This document shows, piece by piece, positions 1 through 6,161 of a DNA stretch of 9,919 bases. Each line of letters opens with the position of its first letter. Position 1 is the stretch's first letter. This DNA is from Flavobacterium sp. GTDB taxonomy: Bacteria > Bacteroidota > Bacteroidia > Flavobacteriales > Flavobacteriaceae. The position numbers and the translations under genes are program-made. The stretch is taken from assembly GCA_030682755.1 (NCBI GenBank), contig JAUXNR010000390.1, positions 1-9,919 of the forward strand. The letters run 5' to 3'. The notes beneath the pieces are model-generated. The model did no database searches. It was given only the letters and a program-made list of their open reading frames with translations, and was not told where the DNA came from.

Positions 1-743
1 TCATGTGACAAATTATTGCGTTGCATTATTTTTTCACTAACATCAGCCATACCTGAAACGGCATATTTAAATACCGTTTTTCCGTCCTGAAAAACAGAGT
101 GTTGCTTCTTATCTATTGTTTCTTGAGAGGGAGGAAGTATAGAGCCACCTGCATCAATTTTTAAAAATTCACGACCAATACCGTCACTTCTTAAGAATTC
201 ATCTTGCAGTCCTAAACCTTCTTCGTTAGGCTCAAAAAGAACAGCACCTGCACCATCTCCAAAGATAATGCAGGTTGCTCTATCGGTATAATCAATAATG
301 GACGACATTTTGTCTGCTCCAATAAGTAGTACTTTTTTATATCGACCTGACTGAATATAGGCCGCAGCGGTTGACATGCCGTATAAAAAACTGGAACAAG
401 CAGCTTGTAAATCATATGCAAATGCATTAGTTGCTCCAATTTCTGTTGCCACAAAAACGCCCGTTGCCGCAACAGGTAAGTCAGGAGTTGCTGTTGCCAT
501 TATGACCATGTCAATTTCTTTAGGGTCAATACCGCTTTTTTCTAAAAGATTTTGAGCGGCTTTAATGGCCATATAAGAAGTTCCTTTTCCTTCTTCTTTT
601 AATATTCTTCTTTCTTTAATTCCGGTTCTGGAAGTAATCCACTCATCGTTTGTATCGACCATGGTTTCCAACACTTGATTTGACAATACAAAATCCGGAA
701 CATAAGAACCAACTGCGGTTATGGCGGCTGTTATTTTACTCAT
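1..743 (-). CDS. fabH: 3-oxoacyl-ACP synthase III (KAS III), C-terminus cut by window edge
   Basis: Condenses an acyl-CoA primer with malonyl-ACP to start each round of type II fatty-acid synthesis in the cytoplasm. About 247 codons are present and open from the ATG at 743 to the edge; the family is usually about 320-335 residues, so roughly a quarter is missing. The protein begins MSKITAAITAVGSYVPD. It carries the thiolase-fold nucleophile in DLQAACSSFLYG (Cys about 116) and later the GDGAGAVL loop. The catalytic His and Asn (HQAN motif and beyond) lie outside the window. In the usual bacterial DUF177-rpmF-plsX-fabH cluster plsX sits before fabH; here rpmF is followed directly by fabH with a 162-base gap containing a hairpin. 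A weak promoter-like TAAAATTTG lies in that gap, with spacing one base off consensus, so I do not call it. The product is secure; which primer it prefers cannot be read from the sequence. Confidence 0.95.
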   Translation of the reverse strand, partial: MSKITAAITAVGSYVPDFVLSNQVLETMVDTNDEWITSRTGIKERRILKEEGKGTSYMAIKAAQNLLEKSGIDPKEIDMVIMATATPDLPVAATGVFVATEIGATNAFAYDLQAACSSFLYGMSTAAAYIQSGRYKKVLLIGADKMSSIIDYTDRATCIIFGDGAGAVLFEPNEEGLGLQDEFLRSDGIGREFLKIDAGGSILPPSQETIDKKQHSVFQDGKTVFKYAVSGMADVSEKIMQRNNLSH

Positions 744-860
744 AAATAGTGTTTGTTTATCTTTTCTTCAAAAATCAAGGAAAAGAGGTGGAAATTACAA
801 AAAAAATTCCAAATTTTATTGTTTATTAGGCATTTTTATATAAAAAATAGACATAACAAA

Positions 861-883
861 AAACTCTCACATAGTGAGAGTTT
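861..883 (-). terminator. Hairpin terminator or attenuator between rpmF and fabH
   Basis: A perfect 10-bp stem, AAACTCTCAC paired with GTGAGAGTTT, encloses a 3-base loop. Read on the minus strand the stem ends in TTT and continues TTTG, giving a run of six T. It starts 23 bases past the rpmF stop codon. On the plus strand the T tract is poorer and no plus-strand gene precedes it, so I assign it to the rpmF transcript. It may stop the transcript fully or only reduce read-through into fabH. Confidence 0.8.
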
Positions 884-905
884 GTCTTATTTTTATAAGA
901 ATTTT

Positions 906-1100
906 TTATGCAACAGCTTCTGATTTATCAATCACAACTTGACCTCTGTAATACATTTTTCCTTCATGCCAATACGCTCTGTGGTATAAGTGAGCTTCAC
1001 CGGTAATTGGACATGTTGCAATCTGAGCAACAGTTGCTTTATAATGAGTTCTTCTTTTGTCTCTTCTGGTTTTCGAGGTTTTTCTCTTTGGATGTGCCAT
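906..1100 (-). CDS. rpmF: 50S ribosomal protein L32
   Basis: Small basic protein of the large ribosomal subunit, 64 residues, the normal length for the group. The N-terminus [20 protein letters not shown] is the family signature: Pro- and Lys/Arg-rich, binding 23S rRNA. The middle reads [13 protein letters not shown]. Only one Cys is present (residue 30), so the four-Cys zinc ribbon of many L32 proteins is absent and this is a zinc-independent form. It lies 9 bases downstream of the DUF177 stop on the same strand, so both are probably on one mRNA from the promoter at 1683-1711. The DUF177-rpmF pair is conserved widely in bacteria. A hairpin follows the stop codon at 861-883. Confidence 0.97.
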
Positions 1101-1109
1101 TTTACTATA

Positions 1110-1649
1110 TTATTTATCCGTTAATAGTTTTTTTAATTGATCCCAACGAGGATCAGTTTCTTCTGTTTTATTTTCTTCTTGTTCTCCTTTGACTGCCAAT
1201 TCTTCTAATTTTTCAATTACTTCAGAATGTAATGTTCCGTCTTTTATTCCCGGATGCACTCTTTTTAATGGAATTGACAATACAATCATTTCATAAATGT
1301 ATTGCGAAATGTCTATTTGATGCTCGCCATGCGGCAAAATCAACAACTCCTCATTCTCATCATTAAAAGCGTCTCCAAACTGAACAACCAAATCAATTTT
1401 TCCCTTAATAGGCAAATCAAAAGGTTCTCCGGTGACATCACAAGGAACGTGAACAGTCCCTTTATGTTTGAAGTGTAACTCTAACATCATTGTTTTTTTT
1501 TCTAAAACAACAGATGTTTCAATAGCACAACTTTCAAAATCATCATATTCGAAGCGATCAAAGAACGTCTTATCTATTTGATAGTCAAATTGGTGTTTTC
1601 CTAGCTTTAATCCGATAAACGGTATTAAATATTCATTAGATACTTTCAT
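1110..1649 (-). CDS. YceD/DUF177 family protein
   Basis: Protein of 179 residues from the ATG at 1649, beginning MKVSNEYLIPFIGLKLG. The family (YceD, DUF177) sits immediately upstream of rpmF in most bacteria and has been linked to 23S rRNA or 50S maturation; its biochemical activity is not settled. The conserved part here is CDVTGEPFDLPIKGKIDLVVQ around residues 78-100, followed by a HGEHQIDISQYIYEMIVLSIPLK block and an acidic tail with DPRWDQLKKLL, which is typical of the family end. The frame stays open to a TTG at 1685, but that TTG lies inside the -7 promoter element at 1683-1690. The upstream codons are therefore very unlikely to be translated and I choose the ATG. Co-transcribed with rpmF, gap 9 bases. 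Confidence 0.9.
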   Translation of the reverse strand: MKVSNEYLIPFIGLKLGKHQFDYQIDKTFFDRFEYDDFESCAIETSVVLEKKTMMLELHFKHKGTVHVPCDVTGEPFDLPIKGKIDLVVQFGDAFNDENEELLILPHGEHQIDISQYIYEMIVLSIPLKRVHPGIKDGTLHSEVIEKLEELAVKGEQEENKTEETDPRWDQLKKLLTDK

Positions 1650-1682
1650 CTCAACATCAATTTGTCCCAAAAATTTGGTTTG

Positions 1683-1711
1683 CAAAGATATAAAATTATC
1701 GTAAATCCAAT
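1683..1711 (-). promoter_or_regulatory. Bacteroidota-type promoter for DUF177-rpmF
   Basis: On the minus strand TATCTTTG at 1683-1690 matches the group's -7 consensus TAnnTTTG exactly. ATTG at 1708-1711 lies 17 bases upstream as a partial match to the -33 TTTG. Transcription would begin a few bases past 1683, leaving a leader of roughly 25-30 nt before the ATG at 1649. Confidence 0.65.
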
Positions 1712-1733
1712 ACAGTTATAAACATTTTTTTGT

Positions 1734-2780
1734 TTAAAACTGTTTTTCTTTTACTTTCAATGGTTTTTCGGTAATTTGAGCATGCTCTAAACGCGATTTA
1801 TAAATGTCAATTGCCAAATAAACCGCTTCTTTAAATGAATTAAAATCTGCTTGGTTTTTTCCTGCAATTTCAAATGCGGTTCCGTGATCCGGCGAGGTTC
1901 TTACTTTATTCAAACCAGCCGTATAATTAACTCCGTTTCCAAATGACAAGGTTTTAAATGGTATCAATCCTTGATCATGATAACAAGCAATTACAGCATC
2001 AAATTTTTCATGTGACTTTGTTCCAAAAAAACTGTCTGCAGCATAAGGCCCAAAAACAAAAGTACCTTCTTCAAACATTTTACTGAGTGTTGGTCTTAAA
2101 ATCTCATCATCTTCTTTTCCAATCACACCATGATCGCCACAATGCGGATTTAATCCTAACACAGCAATTTTGGGTTTTCGTATTTTAAAATCCTGAATTA
2201 AAGTTTGCTTAATGGTGTTTATTTTCTGACGGATCAGTTTTTCAGTAATATGCTTTGACACATCTGTAACCGGAACATGATCTGTTAACAACCCAACTCT
2301 TAATGTATCATTTACCATTAACATTAAAGCATCACCTTCAAGTTCCTGATTCAAATAATCTGTATGACCGGGAAATTTAAAGGCTTCTGTTTGGATATTG
2401 TATTTATTTATGGGAGCTGTTACTAAAACATCAACAATTCCTTCTTTCAACGCTTTTGTTGCGGCAACAAAAGATTTTACGGCATAACTTCCAACAACAT
2501 CATCTGCAACGCCAAATTCTAAATTAAAACTATCTTTCCAGAGGTTATAAACGTTTATTTTTCCGGGTACAATCTGTTCCAGTTTGTCTATTCCGTGTAA
2601 AAAAGCAGTAGAATCAAAACTTTTTCTTAAGAAAGACAGCATTTTTACATTAGCAAAAATAACCGGAGTACAAAGCTCCAACATTCTAGGATCCTCAAAT
2701 GTTTTGAGAACTATTTCGCTTCCAATTCCGTTCAAATCTCCAATTGAAATCCCTACGAGTATATTTTCTGCTTTATTCAT
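1734..2780 (-). CDS. pdxA: 4-hydroxythreonine-4-phosphate dehydrogenase
   Basis: Oxidises 4-phosphohydroxy-L-threonine in the deoxyxylulose-5-phosphate-dependent route to pyridoxal phosphate; a cytoplasmic, divalent-metal and NAD-dependent homodimer. The 348 residues match family length. Near the N-terminus GDLNGIGSE (14-22) is the PdxA GDPxGIGPE motif with Leu-Asn for Pro-Ala. TAPINK (121-126) follows. The three metal-binding His are visible: H139 in GHTDYL, H213 in NPHCGDHG and H268 in CYHDQGLIPFK. The final conserved block VRTSPDHGTAFEIAG spans 293-307. The ATG at 2780 gives the usual start. It is the first gene of the minus-strand block, divergent from ribE across 61 bases; a -7 element at 2818-2825 could drive it. 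Although placed beside DUF177, that gene has its own promoter. Confidence 0.97.
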   Translation of the reverse strand: MNKAENILVGISIGDLNGIGSEIVLKTFEDPRMLELCTPVIFANVKMLSFLRKSFDSTAFLHGIDKLEQIVPGKINVYNLWKDSFNLEFGVADDVVGSYAVKSFVAATKALKEGIVDVLVTAPINKYNIQTEAFKFPGHTDYLNQELEGDALMLMVNDTLRVGLLTDHVPVTDVSKHITEKLIRQKINTIKQTLIQDFKIRKPKIAVLGLNPHCGDHGVIGKEDDEILRPTLSKMFEEGTFVFGPYAADSFFGTKSHEKFDAVIACYHDQGLIPFKTLSFGNGVNYTAGLNKVRTSPDHGTAFEIAGKNQADFNSFKEAVYLAIDIYKSRLEHAQITEKPLKVKEKQF

Positions 2781-2804
2781 AATGGTCTTCAGAATATTAA
2801 TTGC

Positions 2805-2812
2805 TACTTTTG
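2805..2812 (+). promoter_or_regulatory. Probable -7 promoter element for ribE
   Basis: TACTTTTG fits TAnnTTTG exactly, 29 bases before the ribE ATG. No clear TTTG is found at the -33 distance, so confidence is moderate. Confidence 0.45.
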
Positions 2813-2817
2813 AGGTG

Positions 2818-2825
2818 CAAATTTA
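2818..2825 (-). promoter_or_regulatory. Probable -7 promoter element for pdxA
   Basis: On the minus strand TAAATTTG fits TAnnTTTG exactly and lies 37 bases before the pdxA ATG at 2780. A TTTG further up is only 13 bases away, shorter than the usual spacing. It is 5 bases from the opposite-facing ribE element, so the two start sites would interfere. Confidence 0.5.
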
Positions 2826-2841
2826 AGAAAATAAAACGCAA

Positions 2842-3432
2842 ATGTTTACAGGAATCATAGAAACTCTTGGAATTATTAAAGATATCAGAAAAGAAGAAGA
2901 CAATCTTCACCTTTCAGTTACCTCTTCTATTACAAACGAACTAAAAATTGACCAAAGTGTGGCCCATAATGGCATTTGTCTTACTGTTGTGGCTATTGAA
3001 AATGACACCTATACCGTTACTGCAATTAAAGAAACCATTGACAAAACTAATATTGGCACTTGGAAAAAGGATGACAGAATTAATTTGGAACGTGCCATGA
3101 AATTAGGAGATCGACTGGATGGACATATTGTTCAAGGTCATGTTGATCAAATTGGAATTTGTAAAGCCATTGAAGAAACAAACGGGAGTTGGCGTTATAC
3201 TTTTAATTACGACCTTTCTTTAAATAATATCACCATTGAAAAAGGTTCAATAACCGTTAATGGCGTTAGCTTGACAGTTGTAAACTCTAAAGCAAATGAA
3301 TTTAGTGTAGCAATAATCCCTTATACTTATAAACACACAAACTTCAATAGTTTTAAAGTAGGCAGCTATGTAAATTTAGAATTTGATGTTATTGGAAAAT
3401 ATGTAACAAGGCTTCACAAACTGACAAAATAA
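2842..3432 (+). CDS. ribE: Riboflavin synthase, alpha chain
   Basis: Dismutates two molecules of 6,7-dimethyl-8-ribityllumazine to riboflavin and a pyrimidinedione, the last step of riboflavin synthesis; cytoplasmic trimer. Its 196 residues carry the two tandem lumazine-binding barrels of the family. The first opens MFTGIIETLG and contains GICLTVV (44-50); the second opens at GHIVQGHVD (93-101) and contains the matching GVSLTVV. The start MFTGI is invariant in the family, so the ATG at 2842 is secure. It is monocistronic here and ends 8 bases before the right arm-free part of a strong terminator. It is divergent from pdxA, so B2 and B6 genes share one control region. The symbol ribE is used here for the synthase; some annotations use ribC or ribB for the same enzyme. 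Confidence 0.96.
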   Translation: MFTGIIETLGIIKDIRKEEDNLHLSVTSSITNELKIDQSVAHNGICLTVVAIENDTYTVTAIKETIDKTNIGTWKKDDRINLERAMKLGDRLDGHIVQGHVDQIGICKAIEETNGSWRYTFNYDLSLNNITIEKGSITVNGVSLTVVNSKANEFSVAIIPYTYKHTNFNSFKVGSYVNLEFDVIGKYVTRLHKLTK

Positions 3433-3464
3433 AAAAAATCTCCATTTTAAAGTGGAGATTTTTT
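3433..3464. terminator. Bidirectional terminator between ribE and the PID-tail protein
   Basis: A 12-bp stem, AAAAAATCTCCA (3433-3444) with TGGAGATTTTTT (3453-3464), has an 8-base loop and a T run on either strand. It begins right after the ribE stop. The loop and right arm also hold the last codons and the stop of the convergent small gene, so each gene ends in the other's terminator. Confidence 0.9.
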
Positions 3465-3662
3465 GTTTATACTAGAATTGTTAAATTTATAAAAAGCATA
3501 AATCATTCCTATTATCATCAAGACAACCAAAACACCATCAATAGGTGATCCAGGTGGTGGTGGTGGATTTGGTGGTGGTGGGCCGGGATTATCAACAGCA
3601 AACATCGTCATACTCACCAAAGTGAAAGCTAGTACAATTAAACTCTTAGGGACAAATCTCAT
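3447..3662 (-). CDS. Small secreted protein with polyproline stretch and PID-type C-terminal anchor
   Basis: Protein of 71 residues with three parts. Residues 1-22 form a Sec signal peptide (MRFVPK, then a hydrophobic core, SMTMFA-V). Residues 24-39 are almost only Pro with Gly and Asn, including PPPP and PPPPP runs. From residue 40 PIDG leads into a hydrophobic segment (44-58) and a basic tail YKF...NKK. This matches the short flavobacterial proteins that I recall being annotated as PID-CTERM sorting-domain proteins. What sorts or processes them is not established to my knowledge, and function is unknown. Almost nothing remains of this protein besides the signal, spacer and tail. The polyproline runs should make its translation EF-P-dependent. 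The promoter at 3669-3698 lies almost on the start codon. A later start (Met18 or Met20) would remove the signal peptide and is less likely. Confidence 0.8.
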   Translation of the reverse strand: MRFVPKSLIVLAFTLVSMTMFAVDNPGPPPPNPPPPPGSPIDGVLVVLMIIGMIYAFYKFNNSSINKKSPL

Positions 3663-3668
3663 AGGCTA

Positions 3669-3698
3669 CAAAACTAAACAAATTTCCTCTTCAACAAA
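3669..3698 (-). promoter_or_regulatory. Promoter for the PID-tail protein, very close to its ATG
   Basis: On the minus strand TTTG (3695-3698), 18 bases, then TAGTTTTG (3669-3676): both halves match the Bacteroidota consensus. Only six bases separate the -7 element from the ATG at 3662, which predicts a leader of a few bases or none. The 170 bases beyond it, up to the tRNA terminator, show no gene or repeat. Confidence 0.6.
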
Positions 3699-3869
3699 AT
3701 TTTTTCACAAATAAAATAAAAATCTTGAATAAACCGAAAGGAACTCTAATAAAAACTGTTGAATTATACACATTAATCGTTAAAATGCTCAAAAATAATA
3801 GTAATTCCTATACCATCTAAACAATAAACATTATATAATTGTAAAATTTATCTTGACCAATTCAGCCAA

Positions 3870-3898
3870 AAAAACCCTTTCAACACGAAAGGGTTTTT
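3870..3898 (-). terminator. Terminator of the tRNA gene
   Basis: An 11-bp stem, AAAAACCCTTT with AAAGGGTTTTT, surrounds a 7-base loop; on the minus strand it continues TTT. It begins 3 bases past the tRNA 3' end, so the primary transcript is little longer than the tRNA. Confidence 0.88.
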
Positions 3899-3900
3899 AG

Positions 3901-3974
3901 TGGTCCCACCTGGGCTCGAACCAGGGACCACCTGATTATGAGTCAGGTGCTCTAACCAACTGAGCTATAGGACC
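3901..3974 (-). tRNA. tRNA with CAT anticodon (tRNA-Ile2 favoured, or elongator Met)
   Basis: A 74-nt cloverleaf: acceptor stem GGTCCTA with TGGGACC (one U-G pair) and discriminator A, D-stem GCTC/GAGC, anticodon stem CCTGA/TCAGG with loop CTCATAA (anticodon at 3938-3940), T-arm CCTGG-TTCGAGC-CCAGG. No CCA is encoded; CAT follows no initiator pattern because the first pair G1-C72 is intact and the anticodon stem lacks three G-C pairs. A CAT anticodon can be elongator Met or the Ile2 species whose C34 is changed to lysidine by TilS to read AUA. The acceptor pairs C4-G69 and C5-G68 are the ones reported for TilS recognition in E. coli Ile2, so I lean to Ile2. It has its own promoter and terminator. 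Confidence 0.95.
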
Positions 3975-3987
3975 GGTTTTGAGGTTG

Positions 3988-4019
3988 CAATATTACTACT
4001 ATTTTTGTTTTACTCCAAA
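3988..4019 (-). promoter_or_regulatory. tRNA promoter
   Basis: On the minus strand TTTG (4016-4019), 20 bases, then TAATATTG (3988-3995), one base off TAnnTTTG. Distance to the tRNA 5' end at 3974 is 13 bases. The -33 element abuts the stop codon of the upstream epimerase gene. Confidence 0.55.
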
Positions 4020-4020
4020 A

Positions 4021-4425
4021 TTATTGTTGTATTTCTTGACACAATTCAATTAAAACACCATTTGTTGATTTTGGATGTAAAAAAACAACCAATTTATTAT
4101 CTGCACCTTTTTTAGGTTCTTCATTTAAAACCACAAACCCCTCATTCTTGAGTCGTTCAATTTCAGCAACTATATCTTCAACATCAAAGGCAATATGATG
4201 AATTCCTTCTCCTTTTTTTTCAATGAATTTTGCAATTGGACTGTCAGCATTTGTAGCTTCTAATAATTCAATCTTATTTGGACCATTGTGAAAAAAAGAA
4301 GTTTTGACTCCTTCACTCACAACTTCTTCTTCTTTATAAGGTGGTTGTCCAAACAGTTTTTCGAAAAGTAAATTTGACTTTTCTAAATCTTTTACGGCAA
4401 TCCCAATATGTTCAATTTTTCTCAT
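4021..4425 (-). CDS. mce: Methylmalonyl-CoA epimerase
   Basis: Interconverts (2R)- and (2S)-methylmalonyl-CoA, linking propionyl-CoA and succinyl-CoA; cytoplasmic, metal-dependent, of the vicinal-oxygen-chelate (glyoxalase) superfamily. The 134 residues equal the family length. The two beta-alpha-beta-beta-beta modules show as HIGIAVKDLEKS (6-17) and GEGIHHIAFDVEDI (73-85). Candidate metal ligands are H6, H76 or H77, and E127 in VLIELCQ; E53 in IELLEA occupies the fourth position. The substrate-side segments FFHNGPNKIELLE and KSTNGVLIELCQ are typical of epimerases rather than glyoxalase I. The ATG at 4425 is the only sensible start. It is divergent from rbfA, and its nearest partner in pathway (methylmalonyl-CoA mutase) is not in the window. 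Confidence 0.92.
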   Translation of the reverse strand: MRKIEHIGIAVKDLEKSNLLFEKLFGQPPYKEEEVVSEGVKTSFFHNGPNKIELLEATNADSPIAKFIEKKGEGIHHIAFDVEDIVAEIERLKNEGFVVLNEEPKKGADNKLVVFLHPKSTNGVLIELCQEIQQ

Positions 4426-4474
4426 TTCTTATTTGTAATACAATTAATAAGCCGTTAACACAAACTTCAAAAAA

Positions 4475-4482
4475 CAAAGATA
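4475..4482 (-). promoter_or_regulatory. -7 promoter element for mce
   Basis: On the minus strand TATCTTTG matches TAnnTTTG exactly, 49 bases before the mce ATG. No good -33 TTTG was found; the upstream side is uniformly AT-rich. Confidence 0.5.
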
Positions 4483-4487
4483 TATAT

Positions 4488-4514
4488 TTTGAAAGTTAAA
4501 ATGTTGTATTTTTG
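4488..4514 (+). promoter_or_regulatory. Promoter for rbfA, ending 4 bases before its ATG
   Basis: TATTTTTG at 4507-4514 matches the -7 consensus. TTTG at 4488-4491 lies 15 bases upstream, slightly short of the usual spacing. The ATG at 4519 follows after CACC, so the mRNA should have almost no leader. Confidence 0.6.
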
Positions 4515-4518
4515 CACC

Positions 4519-4911
4519 ATGGAAACGAATAGACAAAAAAAAATAGGAAGTGTTTTACAGAAAGACCTCGTAGATATTTTGCAAGGTGAAGTAAGAAAAA
4601 ATGGTATTAGTAATTTAATAATTTCTGTGTCAAAAGTAAGCGTGACTTCAGATTTATCTGTTGCAAAAGTATATTTGAGCATCTTTCCTCCTGAAAAAGG
4701 AAAAGAATTATTGGAAAGTATTAAATCCAACACACCCTTAATCAAACACGATTTATCACAAAGAGTTAAACTTCAACTCAGAAAAGTGCCCAACTTGACT
4801 TTTTTTATTGATGATTCATTAGAATATATTGATAAGATTGAAAAAGCATTAACCTTAAAAGAAAACCCGGTTGAAAATCGAGATTTATTAGAAAAGAGAA
4901 AAAAATCGTAA
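4519..4911 (+). CDS. rbfA: 30S ribosome-binding factor A
   Basis: Binds the free 30S subunit and assists late 16S rRNA maturation and cold adaptation. 130 residues, KH-type fold, starting METNRQKKIGSVLQKDLVDI. The family blocks are present: ISVSKVSVTSDLSVAKVYLS (35-54) and LRKVPNLTFFIDDSLEY (87-103), the latter being the Arg-Pro-x-Leu-x-Phe-x-x-Asp-x-Ser signature. The tail is basic (EKRKKS). The frame is open back to a TTG at 4489, but the -7 promoter element at 4507-4514 lies within that extension, and family members begin at METNRQ, so the ATG at 4519 is chosen. The stop is one base from the TTG start of the following permease gene, indicating a two-gene operon. Confidence 0.95.
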   Translation: METNRQKKIGSVLQKDLVDILQGEVRKNGISNLIISVSKVSVTSDLSVAKVYLSIFPPEKGKELLESIKSNTPLIKHDLSQRVKLQLRKVPNLTFFIDDSLEYIDKIEKALTLKENPVENRDLLEKRKKS

Positions 4912-4912
4912 C

Positions 4913-6112
4913 TTGAAATTTTCCTTTTACATAGCCAAACGTTATTTATTTACAGTAAGTAAAAATAACGCCATCAACATCATAACCGGTATTTCTTCTC
5001 TTGGAATAATTGCAGGTTCAATGGCTATGTTTGTAGTACTCTCAGTTTTTAGTGGCTTGAAAGATTTTAGCCTTTCTTTTACAAATGATTTTGATCCGCA
5101 ATTGAAAGTGGAAAGCAGCAAAGGAAAAACCTTTTTCATTTCTGAAAGTCAAGAACAGCAATTAAAAGAAATAAAAGGCATTCAGTTTTTTAGCAAAACC
5201 ATTGAAGAAAAAGCATTGTTTACCTTTAACGGAAAAGATCAATTGGCATTCATCAAAGGTGTTGACTCAAATTTTATAAACGTTACCAGCATTGAAAAAA
5301 CAATTTTTCAAGGAGAATGGTTGGATCATGATTCTTATCAAGTAGTAATTGGCTCCGGTATTGCTCAAAAATTATCAGTGGGATTGTTTGATTTTAAAAA
5401 TGTTTTTGAAGCATTTGTAGTCAGACCCGGTAAAGGTGCTATTGAAAACCCTGAAACGGCTTTTAATAAAATTCAACTAAATCCTTGTGGTTTTTATTTT
5501 TTAAATGAAGAACTAAGTCAGAAATATGTTTTTTGTGATATTGAAATTGCTCAAGAATTATTAGAATTAAAACCTAATCAAATTACCAGCATTGAATTTA
5601 AACTCTCCGAAAACCACAATGAAGCTGAAATCAGAAAAAATCTGACTGCCATTTTAGGCGAAAATAGTGTTATAAAAAACAGAAATCAACTCAACGAGTC
5701 GTTATACAGAATGCTGAATACCGAGAATTTGATTTTATATCTGATTCTTACCTTAGTCTTAATTGTAACCCTTTTTACTTTAATTGGGGCTTTAATCATG
5801 ATGATTATTGACAAAAAACTCAATTTAAAAACTTTATTTAATTTGGGTTCCAACTTGAAAGAATTGCGATTGATTTTCTTGTTACAAGGATTTTTAATCT
5901 GCATTGTTGGAGGTTTAATTGGAATCTCTCTCGGTTCAATTCTTGTTTTTCTACAATTGAAATTCGAATTGTTTATGATTACACCAAGTTTGGCTTATCC
6001 TGTTGTGTTTTCTTTACACAACATATTCATTGTGATTGGAACAATTGCCACATTAGGCTTCTTAGCCTCTTGGGTTGCCAGTAGTAGCGTAAACAAAAAA
6101 CTTTTGGAATAG
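4913..6112 (+). CDS. FtsX/LolC-LolE-like ABC transporter permease
   Basis: Inner-membrane permease subunit, 399 residues, with the MacB/LolC/LolE topology. One N-terminal TM (about 25-48, after YIAKRYLF) is followed by a large periplasmic domain (about 50-270). Three C-terminal TMs at about 272-297, 320-349 and 366-390 form the FtsX domain. The coupling-helix region between TM2 and TM3 reads KKLNLKTLFNLGSNLKELRLIF, where the family contacts its ATPase. No ATPase gene is adjacent, so it must pair with a partner encoded elsewhere; lipoprotein release (Lol) is the best guess by resemblance, not proven. The start is TTG: the encoded N-terminus MKFSFYIAKRY aligns with the usual family start, and no ATG lies nearby upstream. 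It overlaps nothing but follows the rbfA stop after one base, so translation is likely coupled. Confidence 0.87.
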   Translation: MKFSFYIAKRYLFTVSKNNAINIITGISSLGIIAGSMAMFVVLSVFSGLKDFSLSFTNDFDPQLKVESSKGKTFFISESQEQQLKEIKGIQFFSKTIEEKALFTFNGKDQLAFIKGVDSNFINVTSIEKTIFQGEWLDHDSYQVVIGSGIAQKLSVGLFDFKNVFEAFVVRPGKGAIENPETAFNKIQLNPCGFYFLNEELSQKYVFCDIEIAQELLELKPNQITSIEFKLSENHNEAEIRKNLTAILGENSVIKNRNQLNESLYRMLNTENLILYLILTLVLIVTLFTLIGALIMMIIDKKLNLKTLFNLGSNLKELRLIFLLQGFLICIVGGLIGISLGSILVFLQLKFELFMITPSLAYPVVFSLHNIFIVIGTIATLGFLASWVASSSVNKKLLE

Positions 6113-6135
6113 TTTTCTTCTTTTGATAAAAATTC

Positions 6136-6143
6136 TACATTTG
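6136..6143 (+). promoter_or_regulatory. Candidate -7 promoter element for the MATE gene
   Basis: TACATTTG matches TAnnTTTG exactly. The only TTTG nearby (6122-6125) is 10 bases away, too close. If used, it gives a leader of about 125 nt before the ATG at 6273. Confidence 0.45.
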
Positions 6144-6161
6144 TACTTCAACTATACGACT

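Noticed and set aside
212..472. 86-codon minus-strand frame
   Set aside because: It lies wholly inside fabH in another frame; the fabH frame is open through the region and carries the catalytic motifs.
3699..3869. AT-rich gap before the tRNA terminator, searched for a small gene or RNA
   Set aside because: No start-to-stop frame of note, no strong stem and no promoter pair; nothing supportable was found.
4467..4745. 92-codon minus-strand frame opposite rbfA
   Set aside because: Antisense shadow of rbfA, with no supported start or family resemblance.
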